Below, piece by piece: positions 1 to 6,163 of a stretch of 7,507 nt of DNA. The stretch spans positions 1 to 7,507 of the forward strand of contig CAIPGJ010000200.1 in NCBI GenBank assembly GCA_903864555.1, written 5' to 3'. The position numbers and the translations under genes were made by a program. Within the stretch, counting starts at the first letter, position 1, and each line of letters opens with the position of its first letter. Under the pieces are notes generated by a model. That model did not search any database, had not been told where the DNA came from, and saw only the letters and a program-made list of their open reading frames with translations. Origin of the DNA: an uncultured Pseudomonadota bacterium. Its GTDB lineage: Bacteria; Pseudomonadota; Gammaproteobacteria; Burkholderiales; SG8-39.

Positions 1-368
1 ACCCGTGCATCGACCGCCACGATCTTTCGATGCATCCGGCGCAGGCGACTTTTCTTCAGCGTCCACGGTGAAATACGCTTGCGAAAAACCAGCATGCGCA
101 CCCCGGATTCGACCATGCCGGCCGAAAGCCCCTCGGCCATGTCCTTTGAACCGAATCCATCCACCAGCAAGTGCACTGCCACCCCGCGCCTGGCCGCCCT
201 TGACAGCGCAGCAGCCACGCGACGTCCTGTCTCATCGTCCTGGAAAATGTAGGTTTCGACGTAGATTTCCTGACCTGCCCCATCAATGGCAGCAATCAAG
301 GCGGGAAAATACTCGGTGCCTGAACGCAGCAGCGTCAGCTGATTGCCACCGAGTATCGGTGTAGTCAC
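1..368 (-). CDS. clsB: Cardiolipin synthase B, N-terminal part (3' end outside window)
   Basis: Phospholipase D superfamily enzyme that makes cardiolipin by phosphatidyl transfer at the inner membrane. Only the first 122 codons are present; the frame runs open through base 1. Visible are the N-terminal segment with NQLTLLRSGTEYFPALIAAI (residues 9-28), a VETYIF strand (37-42), the LLVDGFGS stretch (67-74), and the first complete HKD catalytic motif MHRKIVAVDAR with His113, Lys115 and Asp120. From memory this closely resembles E. coli ClsB (YbhO), including the RRMHRKIV core. Unlike ClsA there is no N-terminal pair of membrane helices. The start is a GTG at 368-366 whose GTGA overlaps the stop of the upstream ybhP-like gene by 4 bases, implying translational coupling. 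The second HKD motif should lie beyond the window and cannot be checked. Family assignment is firm; the ClsB subtype rests on resemblance and on the ybhP neighbour. Confidence 0.9.
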   Translation of the reverse strand, partial: MTTPILGGNQLTLLRSGTEYFPALIAAIDGAGQEIYVETYIFQDDETGRRVAAALSRAARRGVAVHLLVDGFGSKDMAEGLSAGMVESGVRMLVFRKRISPWTLKKSRLRRMHRKIVAVDAR

Positions 369-1123
369 TGGAGCCGAAGCTCCGCGGACAAGGCGGCATG
401 GTCGGAAATGCGCGACCACGGGAAGCCCTGGTGTACTTCGGTGTGCCTCACGTCAAAACCACGGGTGTAAATCCGGTCAAGTCGCAGCAATGGAAATCCG
501 CTGGGAAAACTCCTCGCGGACTTGCCGCGGTGGTCGCGGAATGCCTCCTTGAGATCGAGGGAAGAAGCAAGGCGACGCCCTGCAAGGTTGCGCCAGTCAT
601 TGAAGTCCCCGGCCACAATCACCGGATCACCATCGGGCACCTCCCGGTGCAGCCGCTCGATCAGGGCGCCGATCTGCTGCCTGCGCCCGCGCTCATGCAG
701 CGCCAGATGCACACAGATGCAATGCAGCGTCCGCGGATCATCAGGCAGGCTGATCTCGCAATGCAACAGGCCGCGCCGGTCCAGAAAATGGGCCGACACA
801 TCCTGGTTCTCGAAACTCACTATGGGGAAGCGGCTGAGCACGGCATTGCCATGATGGCCTGAGGAGTGAGCGGCATTGCGGCCGTAGGCAAACTCGCTCC
901 ATATGGAATCAGCCAGGAACTCGTACTGTGGCATCGCCGGCCAATCGTGGAATCGTTCGGCATGCAATTCATGTTTGCCCACAACCTCCTGCAAAAACAC
1001 GATGTCGGCACCGAGACTGCGCAACCGGTCGCGCAGTTCATGGATCATCATGCGACGATTGAAATGCGAAAACCCCTTGTGGATGTTGTAGGTTGCAATC
1101 TTGATTGCCTTCTTGTACGTCAT
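365..1123 (-). CDS. ybhP: Endonuclease/exonuclease/phosphatase family protein, YbhP-like
   Basis: Predicted cytoplasmic metal-dependent phosphodiesterase or phosphatase of the EEP (DNase I/Mg-dependent endonuclease-like) fold; its substrate is not known to me. The 252 residues are close to the 253 of E. coli YbhP. Motifs in order: KIATYNIHKG (8-17), DIVFLQEV with the metal-binding Glu46, GHHGNAVLSRFPI (89-101), VHLALHERGRRQQI (138-151), VIVAGDFNDWRN with Asp173 and Asn175, RLDRIYTRGF (214-223) and the terminal SDH triad at 240-242. All expected catalytic residues are present. I chose the ATG at 1123 because GGAAGG lies 4 bases upstream; an in-frame TTG at 1135 would add four residues but overlaps that site. 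The 3' end overlaps clsB by 4 bases, and the same ybhP-clsB pairing in E. coli suggests a role linked to phospholipid metabolism. That link is inference. Confidence 0.9.
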   Translation of the reverse strand: MTYKKAIKIATYNIHKGFSHFNRRMMIHELRDRLRSLGADIVFLQEVVGKHELHAERFHDWPAMPQYEFLADSIWSEFAYGRNAAHSSGHHGNAVLSRFPIVSFENQDVSAHFLDRRGLLHCEISLPDDPRTLHCICVHLALHERGRRQQIGALIERLHREVPDGDPVIVAGDFNDWRNLAGRRLASSLDLKEAFRDHRGKSARSFPSGFPLLRLDRIYTRGFDVRHTEVHQGFPWSRISDHAALSAELRLQ

Positions 1124-1127
1124 GTCG

Positions 1128-1133
1128 CCTTCC
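1128..1133 (-). promoter_or_regulatory. Ribosome binding site of the ybhP-like gene
   Basis: GGAAGG on the minus strand, 4 bases before the ATG at 1123. It decides between that ATG and the in-frame TTG at 1135, which lies partly inside the site and has no better one of its own. Confidence 0.6.
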
Positions 1134-1161
1134 AATGACTATTGATGGCAGCCGGTGCCAT

Positions 1162-1723
1162 TCAAGGCCCTGTGCCTGACCTGCCGGACTCATCCCTCTC
1201 CATTTCCGTGACCCATCCGGCCAACTGCCTGGTCAGCGCATGCCTCACCATGGCCAGGGCCACGAAAGAAGGCAGGTCGAGTTTCGCCAGAAACCGCCCT
1301 TGGTAGACCATGCGGGTAATGTCGACGTTCTCATGGAGATCATACCGCCCCTGCATGTCAGGCAGATTTCCCGACAGCAGGCGCAGCTGCAGTGAATGCG
1401 TGTCTATCTCTAGAACGCCAAGGCGCACGTCGATGACTCGTGAAACGAATAACAGACCGACCGTACCTCGCTGCTTGAGGACCAGCCGTCCGCCCCCCTT
1501 GATAGACCACCCGGGAGACTTCGATATCCGACAGGAACCGGGGGTTCTCATAGTCAGTGAGCGCCTTCCAGGCTCGCTCCCGTGATGTGCGCACACTGGC
1601 GATGGCCCGACAGACCACGGTTTCGCCTTCCAGCACCGCGTCAACGCTGAGTGCCTGTGCGCGTCCTGGCCAGGGCCAGCAGCATCCAGTTGCCGCCTTC
1701 GCCCTGGAGAGGCATTCAAGCAC
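1162..1723 (-). pseudogene. Frameshifted SRPBCC (START/polyketide cyclase-like) protein
   Basis: Remnant of, or mis-assembled, SRPBCC-superfamily lipid/ligand-binding protein of the kind often exported in proteobacteria. The N-terminal half is in one frame (from GTG 1723): LSVDAVLEGETVVCRAIASV, then the family's ALTDYENPRFL and DIEVSRVVYQG. The C-terminal half continues in another frame: GGGRLVLKQRGTVGLLF, then SGNLPDMQGRYDL, and a final helix ALVRHALTRQLAGW-like stretch ending at the stop at 1162. The switch occurs at a run of six G (C on the plus strand, 1493-1498). Dropping one G restores VVYQGGGRLVLKQR and a product of about 186 residues. A likely second break near 1667 separates a hydrophobic leader, MLLALA, from GRAQALSVDAV. 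The gene starts directly after the nudB stop and ends 38 bases before ybhP. The neighbouring genes are all intact, which argues against generally poor sequence. No substrate can be assigned. Confidence 0.8.
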
Positions 1724-2170
1724 CTACGACATTCGTCTGTGGGGCAATTGCAGGATTGCATCACGATTGGTGCTCGACAGGGTCAGTGCAGCCGCCTCCC
1801 GCCATGGCAGCCACTGGTAGCGCAGGTGCTCATCCGCAGCCAGCGTGATCTTGAGTGGCAGGGCAAGATGCAGGCTGAAAACATGCTCAAGATTGCGCGT
1901 CACACCTGGAGCATAACGGGACTGATGGCGCTTGAAAATATCGAAGAAATGGGATGTTTCCCAGTCAGTCAGCTGGTGCTGCCGGGCATCGATTCCCGTT
2001 TCCTCTTGCACTTCGCGGATGGCCGCTTCGTGCAGCGGCTCATCGTCACGGTCCAGGCTGCCCGTGACCGACTGCCAGAAGCCGGGCCACTTTGCCCGCT
2101 CCATCATGAGCACCTGCAGGTCTGCCGTGTGGATGACCACCAGCACCGACACCGGAATCTTGTAGGCCAT
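1724..2170 (-). CDS. nudB: Dihydroneopterin triphosphate diphosphatase (Nudix)
   Basis: Hydrolyses 7,8-dihydroneopterin triphosphate to the monophosphate plus pyrophosphate, an early step of cytoplasmic folate synthesis. The 148 residues compare with 150 in E. coli NudB. Visible are the N-terminal YKIPVSVLVVIHT strand, the FWQSVTGSL approach to the Nudix box, the box itself with Glu44 and REVQEETGI (52-60), and the NudB hallmark RYAPGVTRN followed by the hydrophobic strand. The Gly37-to-Glu44 interval has six intervening residues where the Nudix consensus has five. The ATG at 2170 gives an N-terminus like known NudB proteins. A longer form from ATG 2215 (15 extra residues, MDAAKMDKDGGG...) has a better GGAG site at 2222-2225 and cannot be excluded. 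The gene sits 28 bases (to 2215) or 73 bases (to 2170) after barstar, in the same direction. aspS-nudB proximity is usual in this group as far as I recall. Confidence 0.92.
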   Translation of the reverse strand: MAYKIPVSVLVVIHTADLQVLMMERAKWPGFWQSVTGSLDRDDEPLHEAAIREVQEETGIDARQHQLTDWETSHFFDIFKRHQSRYAPGVTRNLEHVFSLHLALPLKITLAADEHLRYQWLPWREAAALTLSSTNRDAILQLPHRRMS

Positions 2171-2243
2171 CCTGCCAACCCCGCCGCCGTCTTTGTCCAT
2201 CTTGGCTGCGTCCATGCCGCACTCCGGTGTGAAATACTGAAAA

Positions 2244-2675
2244 TCAGTCCTCTGGCAACGCCGGCCAGCCAGACTGCCATCCCTCCGGTCCGCTGACCAG
2301 TGTCCACAGAGGGCGCCCTTCAAGCTGCCAGAACACGGCTGCCTCGGCCATGATGTCCATCGCATCAGCGAAGTCTCGCGGATGCCCGGCGCAGAAATGC
2401 TTGCTCTTTTCCAATATCACGACCCAGCCGGGCGCATCAATCCAGGAAAGATCCCTAAGGCTGTCCAGCAACGCGTCCCAATTGCCGCCAAAATCAGGCG
2501 GAAACCGCAGGCTTTCGGCGACCTGCGCCAATAAATCTGCCTTGCCATGTGCGTGGGCGATATCGATGCGGAATACGGCCAGCCCGGCATCGGCTGCAAG
2601 TTTCGCAAATTCGCGCGGATCGACGGCTAACTGGAATACGCCGGTGCGCTGCGGGTCAGTGAGCCATTGGGCCAT
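2244..2675 (-). CDS. Barstar family ribonuclease inhibitor
   Basis: Predicted cytoplasmic inhibitor that binds and blocks the RNase encoded just upstream. The 143 residues contain a barstar domain in roughly 33-125: a first strand FRIDIAH (35-41), then FPPDFGGNWDALLDSL (58-73) and DLSWI (75-79), and a central strand GWVVILEKSKHF. Asp67 and Asp71 in the NWDALLD helix correspond to barstar Asp35 and Asp39, the residues that plug the barnase active site. It is longer than the roughly 90-residue barstar of Bacillus because of an N-terminal extension of about 30 residues and a C-terminal tail rich in Trp, Gly and Pro; I assign no function to these. No signal peptide is present, as expected for an intracellular inhibitor. 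The ATG at 2675 has AGGGAG six bases upstream. Only three bases separate it from the RNase stop codon, so the two are almost certainly co-translated. Confidence 0.9.
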   Translation of the reverse strand: MAQWLTDPQRTGVFQLAVDPREFAKLAADAGLAVFRIDIAHAHGKADLLAQVAESLRFPPDFGGNWDALLDSLRDLSWIDAPGWVVILEKSKHFCAGHPRDFADAMDIMAEAAVFWQLEGRPLWTLVSGPEGWQSGWPALPED

Positions 2676-2678
2676 GTT

Positions 2679-3032
2679 TTACTCCCTGATACGCCTGAAG
2701 CTGCGATAGTGGTCGTCGGTGTAGAAGAATTCCGTCGCCGGGACACCGCCAGCGACGATACGCCGAGCACCCCGGTCACGCGAGCCTGACGTCACCACCG
2801 TGTACTCACGGTAATGATCCGCTGCCTGCGCAGGCAGCAGCCGTTCACGATTGCCAAAGCGCGTGCCGTCCTGCCGGTAAGGATAGGGGCCACCCTTGCG
2901 GATCAGCATCAGGGTCTGGCGCGCCTCCTGGGGAAGTTCGCTGATCCGCATCTCCCCGATAGCTGCCGGCCCCCGCGCAAATGCGGTCAGGCAGAAAAGC
3001 AGGGCGACCAATATCGGCAACAATCTCTTCAC
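2679..3032 (-). CDS. Secreted guanyl-specific ribonuclease (RNase Sa/barnase family)
   Basis: Predicted exported microbial RNase of the N1/T1/Sa superfamily that cleaves RNA 3' of guanosine. From GTG 3032 the product has 117 residues. A signal peptide KRLLPILVALLFCLTAFA has a probable cut after Ala19. The catalytic domain follows: LPQEARQTLMLI (33-44), GGPYPYRQDG (47-56), the guanine-binding loop FGNRE (59-63), EYTV with general base Glu76, GSRDRGARRI with Arg87 and Arg91, and TDDHY with general acid His108. These match RNase Sa Glu54, Arg65, Arg69 and His85 by my alignment from memory. The mature domain has no cysteine, so the RNase Sa disulfide is absent. GTG 3032 is preferred because GGAG lies seven bases upstream and it gives a proper leader; ATG 3074 would add an acidic 14-residue extension. 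The gene follows aspS closely and immediately precedes barstar. All key residues are present, so it is probably active. Confidence 0.9.
   Translation of the reverse strand: MKRLLPILVALLFCLTAFARGPAAIGEMRISELPQEARQTLMLIRKGGPYPYRQDGTRFGNRERLLPAQAADHYREYTVVTSGSRDRGARRIVAGGVPATEFFYTDDHYRSFRRIRE
2682..2687 (-). promoter_or_regulatory. Barstar ribosome binding site inside the RNase 3' end
   Basis: AGGGAG on the minus strand forms the last two sense codons (Arg-Glu) of the RNase and lies six bases before the barstar ATG. Ribosomes finishing the nuclease stop next to the inhibitor start, which would keep the inhibitor supplied whenever the nuclease is made. Confidence 0.7.
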
Positions 3033-3078
3033 AAGCAGGCTCCGTTCACCGCTGCAGCCTTGGTCACTTTCCATCACC

Positions 3079-4854
3079 TCATGCAGCCGCAGGATTGCGC
3101 AGCCGGATATGTAATTCCCGCAATTGCTTATCGTCGACGGTCGAGGGGGCCTGGGTCAGCAGGCATTGCGCACGCTGCGTCTTCGGAAAGGCGATCACGT
3201 CGCGTATCGACTCGGCTCCGGTCATCAGGGTGACCATGCGATCCAGGCCAAAGGCGATGCCGCCATGGGGAGGCGCTCCATACTGAAGCGCATCCAGCAG
3301 AAAGCCAAACTTGGTCTGCGCCTCTTCGGCGCCTATGCCCAGCGCGCGAAACACCTTGGATTGGATTTCCTCGCGATGAATACGCACCGAGCCACCGCCC
3401 ATTTCCCAGCCATTGAGGATCAGGTCATAGGCCTTGGCCATCGCCTTGCCCGGATCGCTGTCGAGGTAATCCTCGTGGCCGTCCTTGGGCGCGGTAAAGG
3501 GATGGTGCATGGCGCTCCAGCGCTTCCCGTCTTCGTCGTACTCGAACATCGGAAAATCCACCACCCACAGCGGCTTCCACTCCCTCGACGCGAGACCCTT
3601 CTCGTGTCCGACCTTGACGCGCAATGCTCCCAGCGCATCGTTGACGATCTTGGCACTGCCCGCGCCGAAGAACATCAGGTCGCCGTCCTTCGCGCCGGAG
3701 AGCTCGACGATCCTGGCGAGCGCCTCATCCGAAAGATTCTTGACGATGGGCGACTGCATCCCCTCACGGCCCTTGGCGATCTCGTTGAACTTGATATAGG
3801 CCAGCCCCTTGGCGCCATAGATGCCCACGAACTCGGTGTAGGCATCGATCTCGCCTCGCGTCAATTCCGCGCCCTTGGGCACCAGCAGGCCGGCGACACG
3901 GCCACCGGTCGCATTGGCCGGACCGGAAAACACCTTGAACTCGACCTTCTTCATGACATCGGTGAGTTCGGTGAACTGCAGATGCACACGCATGTCGGGC
4001 TTGTCCGAACCGTAACGCAGCATGGCTTCGCGATAGCTCATCACCGGGAAGGGGTCGGGCAGGTCGACACCGATAGCCTCCTTGAATACCGAGCGCGTCA
4101 TGCTCTCGAAAATGTCGCGGATCTCCTCTTCGGTCAGGAACGAGGTTTCGCAGTCGATCTGGGTGAATTCGGGCTGTCGGTCGGCGCGCAGATCTTCGTC
4201 GCGGAAGCACTTGGTGATCTGGTAGTAGCGGTCGAAACCGGACACCATCAGCATCTGCTTGAACAGCTGCGGTGACTGCGGCAGGGCAAAGAATTGGCCA
4301 TCATGCACACGCGAGGGAACCAGGTAGTCACGCGCACCCTCGGGCGTGGACTTGGTGAGCATGGGCGTCTCGATGTCAATGAAGCCCTGTGCATCCAGAT
4401 AACGGCGGACTGCCATGGCCACGCGGTAGCGCAGGATCATGTTCTTCTGCATCTGCGGACGGCGCAGGTCCACCACGCGATGGGTGAGTCGAACCGTCTC
4501 CGACAGGTTTTCTTCATCGAGCTGGAAGGGCGGCGTCAGCGATGCGTTGAGAATCTCGATGTCATGGGCCAGCACTTCGATCTCGCCGCTGTGCAGATTG
4601 ACGTTGGTGGTGCCCTCGGGGCGCTTGCGCACCAGGCCGATCACCTTGATGACATATTCCCCACGGATGCGCTCGGCGTTTGCGAAAGTCTCCTTGCGAT
4701 CCGGGTCGCTCACCACCTGCACGAGGCCCTCGCGATCGCGCAGGTCGATGAAAATCACTCCGCCATGGTCGCGGCGGCGGTGCGCCCAGCCAAACAGGGT
4801 GACGGTCTTGCCCAGATCGGCCGTGCCGACATGGCCGCAGTAATGTGTACGCAT
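3079..4854 (-). CDS. aspS: Aspartyl-tRNA synthetase, predicted non-discriminating type
   Basis: Class II synthetase that charges tRNA-Asp with aspartate in the cytoplasm. At 591 residues it is almost the length of E. coli AspRS (590). Order: an N-terminal OB-fold anticodon-binding domain beginning [10 protein letters not shown] and carrying [11 protein letters not shown], then the catalytic core with QSPQLFKQ, motif 2 ([18 protein letters not shown]), the bacterial GAD insertion with [17 protein letters not shown], and motif 3 GIAFGLDR near the C-terminus. His30 sits where E. coli has Leu30. RPEG with Gly81 sits where E. coli has Lys. Both are the residues that Pseudomonas aeruginosa uses in its non-discriminating enzyme, which also charges tRNA-Asn. 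The ATG at 4854 has GGGG five bases upstream. An 18-residue extension to 4908 has no homology support. It lies 96 bases after the DUF502 gene, and the RNase gene follows closely. Confidence 0.97.
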   Translation of the reverse strand: MRTHYCGHVGTADLGKTVTLFGWAHRRRDHGGVIFIDLRDREGLVQVVSDPDRKETFANAERIRGEYVIKVIGLVRKRPEGTTNVNLHSGEIEVLAHDIEILNASLTPPFQLDEENLSETVRLTHRVVDLRRPQMQKNMILRYRVAMAVRRYLDAQGFIDIETPMLTKSTPEGARDYLVPSRVHDGQFFALPQSPQLFKQMLMVSGFDRYYQITKCFRDEDLRADRQPEFTQIDCETSFLTEEEIRDIFESMTRSVFKEAIGVDLPDPFPVMSYREAMLRYGSDKPDMRVHLQFTELTDVMKKVEFKVFSGPANATGGRVAGLLVPKGAELTRGEIDAYTEFVGIYGAKGLAYIKFNEIAKGREGMQSPIVKNLSDEALARIVELSGAKDGDLMFFGAGSAKIVNDALGALRVKVGHEKGLASREWKPLWVVDFPMFEYDEDGKRWSAMHHPFTAPKDGHEDYLDSDPGKAMAKAYDLILNGWEMGGGSVRIHREEIQSKVFRALGIGAEEAQTKFGFLLDALQYGAPPHGGIAFGLDRMVTLMTGAESIRDVIAFPKTQRAQCLLTQAPSTVDDKQLRELHIRLRNPAAA

Positions 4855-4950
4855 GATTGCCCCAGATTGAATACCTGCTGATACTGCCTTGCGGAATGCC
4901 ACTGACACTGCATTGCACTGCGATTGATCCGATGCCGGACCGGACTGCCA

Positions 4951-5574
4951 CTACTCGCCGCGAGCCCCCTGCACCAGTGTGGCGTCGCTGCGAGGCTTGG
5001 CGGCGGGCGAAACCACACCCATGGAAATAACGTACCTGAGCGCCTCATCCACGCTCATGTCCAGTTCAATGACATCTGAAGAGGCCATCATCAGAAAGAA
5101 TCCGGATGTGGGATTCGGTGTCGTCGGCACATAGACGCTGACGTACTCGCCCTGGAGATGGTTCACCACGTCCCCCCCTGGCCGCCCGGTCTGGAACGCC
5201 ACCGTCCAGCTGCCCTGGCGCGGATACTGCACCAGCAGCACCTTGCGAAACGCCTGGCCGCCTGGAGCAAGCAGGGTATCGCTCACCTGCTTGACACCAC
5301 CATAGATCGAATTCACCACTGGAATCCGCTTCAGGACACCTTCCCAGAACTGCAGCAGCTTCTGCCCCAGCAGGTTGGAAGCCAGCACCCCGGTGACCAG
5401 CACCACGACCACGGTCAGCACCACCCCGAGGCCGGGAATATGCATGCTTGGCCGCCACTCCAGCGGCAGCAGGGTGAGCGTCTGGTCCATGGTATTGATG
5501 ATGAGCTGGAGCACCCAGACCGTGACTGCCACCGGGGTCCAGATCAGCAGGCCCGTGAGGAGATATTTTTTCAT
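4951..5574 (-). CDS. DUF502 family inner-membrane protein
   Basis: Conserved membrane protein of unknown function, 207 residues, typical for the family. Two hydrophobic segments are visible: about residues 4-27 (LLTGLLIWTPVAVTVWVL region), and about 49-70 (GVVLTVVVVLVTGVLASNLL region). Family signatures follow: RIPVVNSIYGGVKQVSDTL, a strand with VLLVQYPRQGSWTVAFQTG, VSVYVPTTPNPTSGFF, and the terminal VDEALRYVISMGVV. After that comes a short hydrophilic tail ending GARGE. The start at 5574 (MKKYLL) is the only reasonable one, with a weak GGA site upstream. It is placed between the fmdB-type gene and aspS, an order I recall as common in betaproteobacteria, probably in one transcript. The context does not reveal a function. 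Confidence 0.9.
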   Translation of the reverse strand: MKKYLLTGLLIWTPVAVTVWVLQLIINTMDQTLTLLPLEWRPSMHIPGLGVVLTVVVVLVTGVLASNLLGQKLLQFWEGVLKRIPVVNSIYGGVKQVSDTLLAPGGQAFRKVLLVQYPRQGSWTVAFQTGRPGGDVVNHLQGEYVSVYVPTTPNPTSGFFLMMASSDVIELDMSVDEALRYVISMGVVSPAAKPRSDATLVQGARGE

Positions 5575-5636
5575 TCAGTCCAGTCCTACCGGTTTGGCCT
5601 GGCAGCAGGTAGCAGTTGAGAATTAAACCCGTGCAC

Positions 5637-6026
5637 TCAGGCGTCGCCGCCCGTGCTGCCAGCCGAGCTGGACGCCGGGGCAGACGGTGTCGAGGCAGTG
5701 GAATCAGCCGGTGCCGCGCTGCTCTTGCCATCTCCGGACGCGGCGGGAGTACTGCTGCCGGCATCCTTGGAGTCTGATTTTTCGGCACCCGAATCCGCGG
5801 CACCACTCTTGCCCTCAGTGGACTTGGTCGAGGTGGTCGACCCGTTGTTGCGAAAGTCCGTGACATACCAGCCGGACCCTTTCAGCTGGAAACCTGCAGC
5901 GGTGAGCTGCTTCTCGTAGGTTTCCTTGCCGCACTCGGGGCAAACCGTCAGCTTTGGGTCGCTGACCTTCTGCAGATGCTCTTTGTGCGATCCGCAGGAT
6001 GAACAACGATATTCGTAAATCGGCAT
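5637..6026 (-). CDS. FmdB family zinc-ribbon protein with Ser/Ala-rich tail
   Basis: Small putative regulatory zinc-ribbon protein; the family name comes from a methylotroph regulator and its molecular role is not settled. From ATG 6026 it has 129 residues. The ribbon is MPIYEYRCSSCG with Cys8 and Cys11, then VCPECG with Cys29 and Cys32, and the family's QLTAAGFQLKGSGWYVTDF at about 40-58. The last 65-70 residues are a low-complexity tail of Ser, Ala, Thr, Gly, Asp and Pro, probably disordered, as is frequent in proteobacterial members. The start at 6026 follows GGGACG six bases upstream and gives the canonical MPIYEYRC. The 21 extra codons back to 6089 are not homologous and contain a promoter-like TATAAT. 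The DUF502 gene follows after 62 bases. Confidence 0.92.
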   Translation of the reverse strand: MPIYEYRCSSCGSHKEHLQKVSDPKLTVCPECGKETYEKQLTAAGFQLKGSGWYVTDFRNNGSTTSTKSTEGKSGAADSGAEKSDSKDAGSSTPAASGDGKSSAAPADSTASTPSAPASSSAGSTGGDA

Positions 6027-6065
6027 GAAGAACGTCCCAGATGAAAGCCAGAAACAAAGCCTGAA

Positions 6066-6071
6066 ATTATA
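6066..6071 (-). promoter_or_regulatory. Putative -10 box of the fmdB-DUF502-aspS promoter
   Basis: A perfect TATAAT on the minus strand, 39 bases before the fmdB ATG, in the gap after ssb. The expected -35 position (about 6089-6094) reads GCCGGG, a poor match, and there is no extended TGn. A real promoter here would need an activator or tolerate a weak -35. Confidence 0.4.
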
Positions 6072-6103
6072 ACCGACAAGGCCTGTCACCCGGCATCCAG
6101 AGT

Positions 6104-6138
6104 GGGCGCAAGTCCCGGAATTTCAAGACTTGTCGCCC
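6104..6138. repeat. Imperfect inverted repeat downstream of ssb
   Basis: GGGCG plus CAAGTC (6104-6114) pairs with GACTTG, a one-base bulge, and CGCCC (6127-6138), leaving a 12-base loop. It lies 26 bases past the ssb stop. No T-run follows on the minus strand, so it is not a classical intrinsic terminator; it may be a 3'-end stabilising hairpin, a weak terminator or chance. Confidence 0.4.
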
Positions 6139-6163
6139 AACCGGTCTGTCCTGCTTCTGCCCG

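Noticed and set aside
1490..1500. Programmed ribosomal frameshifting at the six-G run
   Set aside because: No stimulatory stem or known slippery heptamer was seen, the needed shift is +1, and a probable second lesion exists upstream. Decay or error is simpler.
1162..1764. 200-codon frame as an intact gene
   Set aside because: Only its C-terminal part resembles the SRPBCC family. Its N-terminal 90 residues overlap the true upstream half in another frame and the nudB end, so it is not a real N-terminus.
2679..3077. Longer RNase from the start at 3077/3074
   Set aside because: It would put an acidic stretch before the leader. The GTG at 3032 has a better ribosome binding site and a normal signal peptide.
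3124..4275. Long open frame (383 codons) on the plus strand
   Set aside because: It lies entirely antisense to aspS, whose full-length protein has all motifs. The plus-strand translation shows no recognisable domain and is a by-product of high-GC codon use.
4855..4950. Repeated CAGTG-like units in the gap before aspS as regulatory repeats or T-box
   Set aside because: The units are short and irregular, and no antiterminator structure, T-box motif or terminator could be recognised in 96 bases.
5066..5866. 266-codon minus-strand frame across the fmdB-DUF502 junction
   Set aside because: It is rich in Arg, Pro and Ala without domain signal, and overlaps two genes with clear family matches in other frames.
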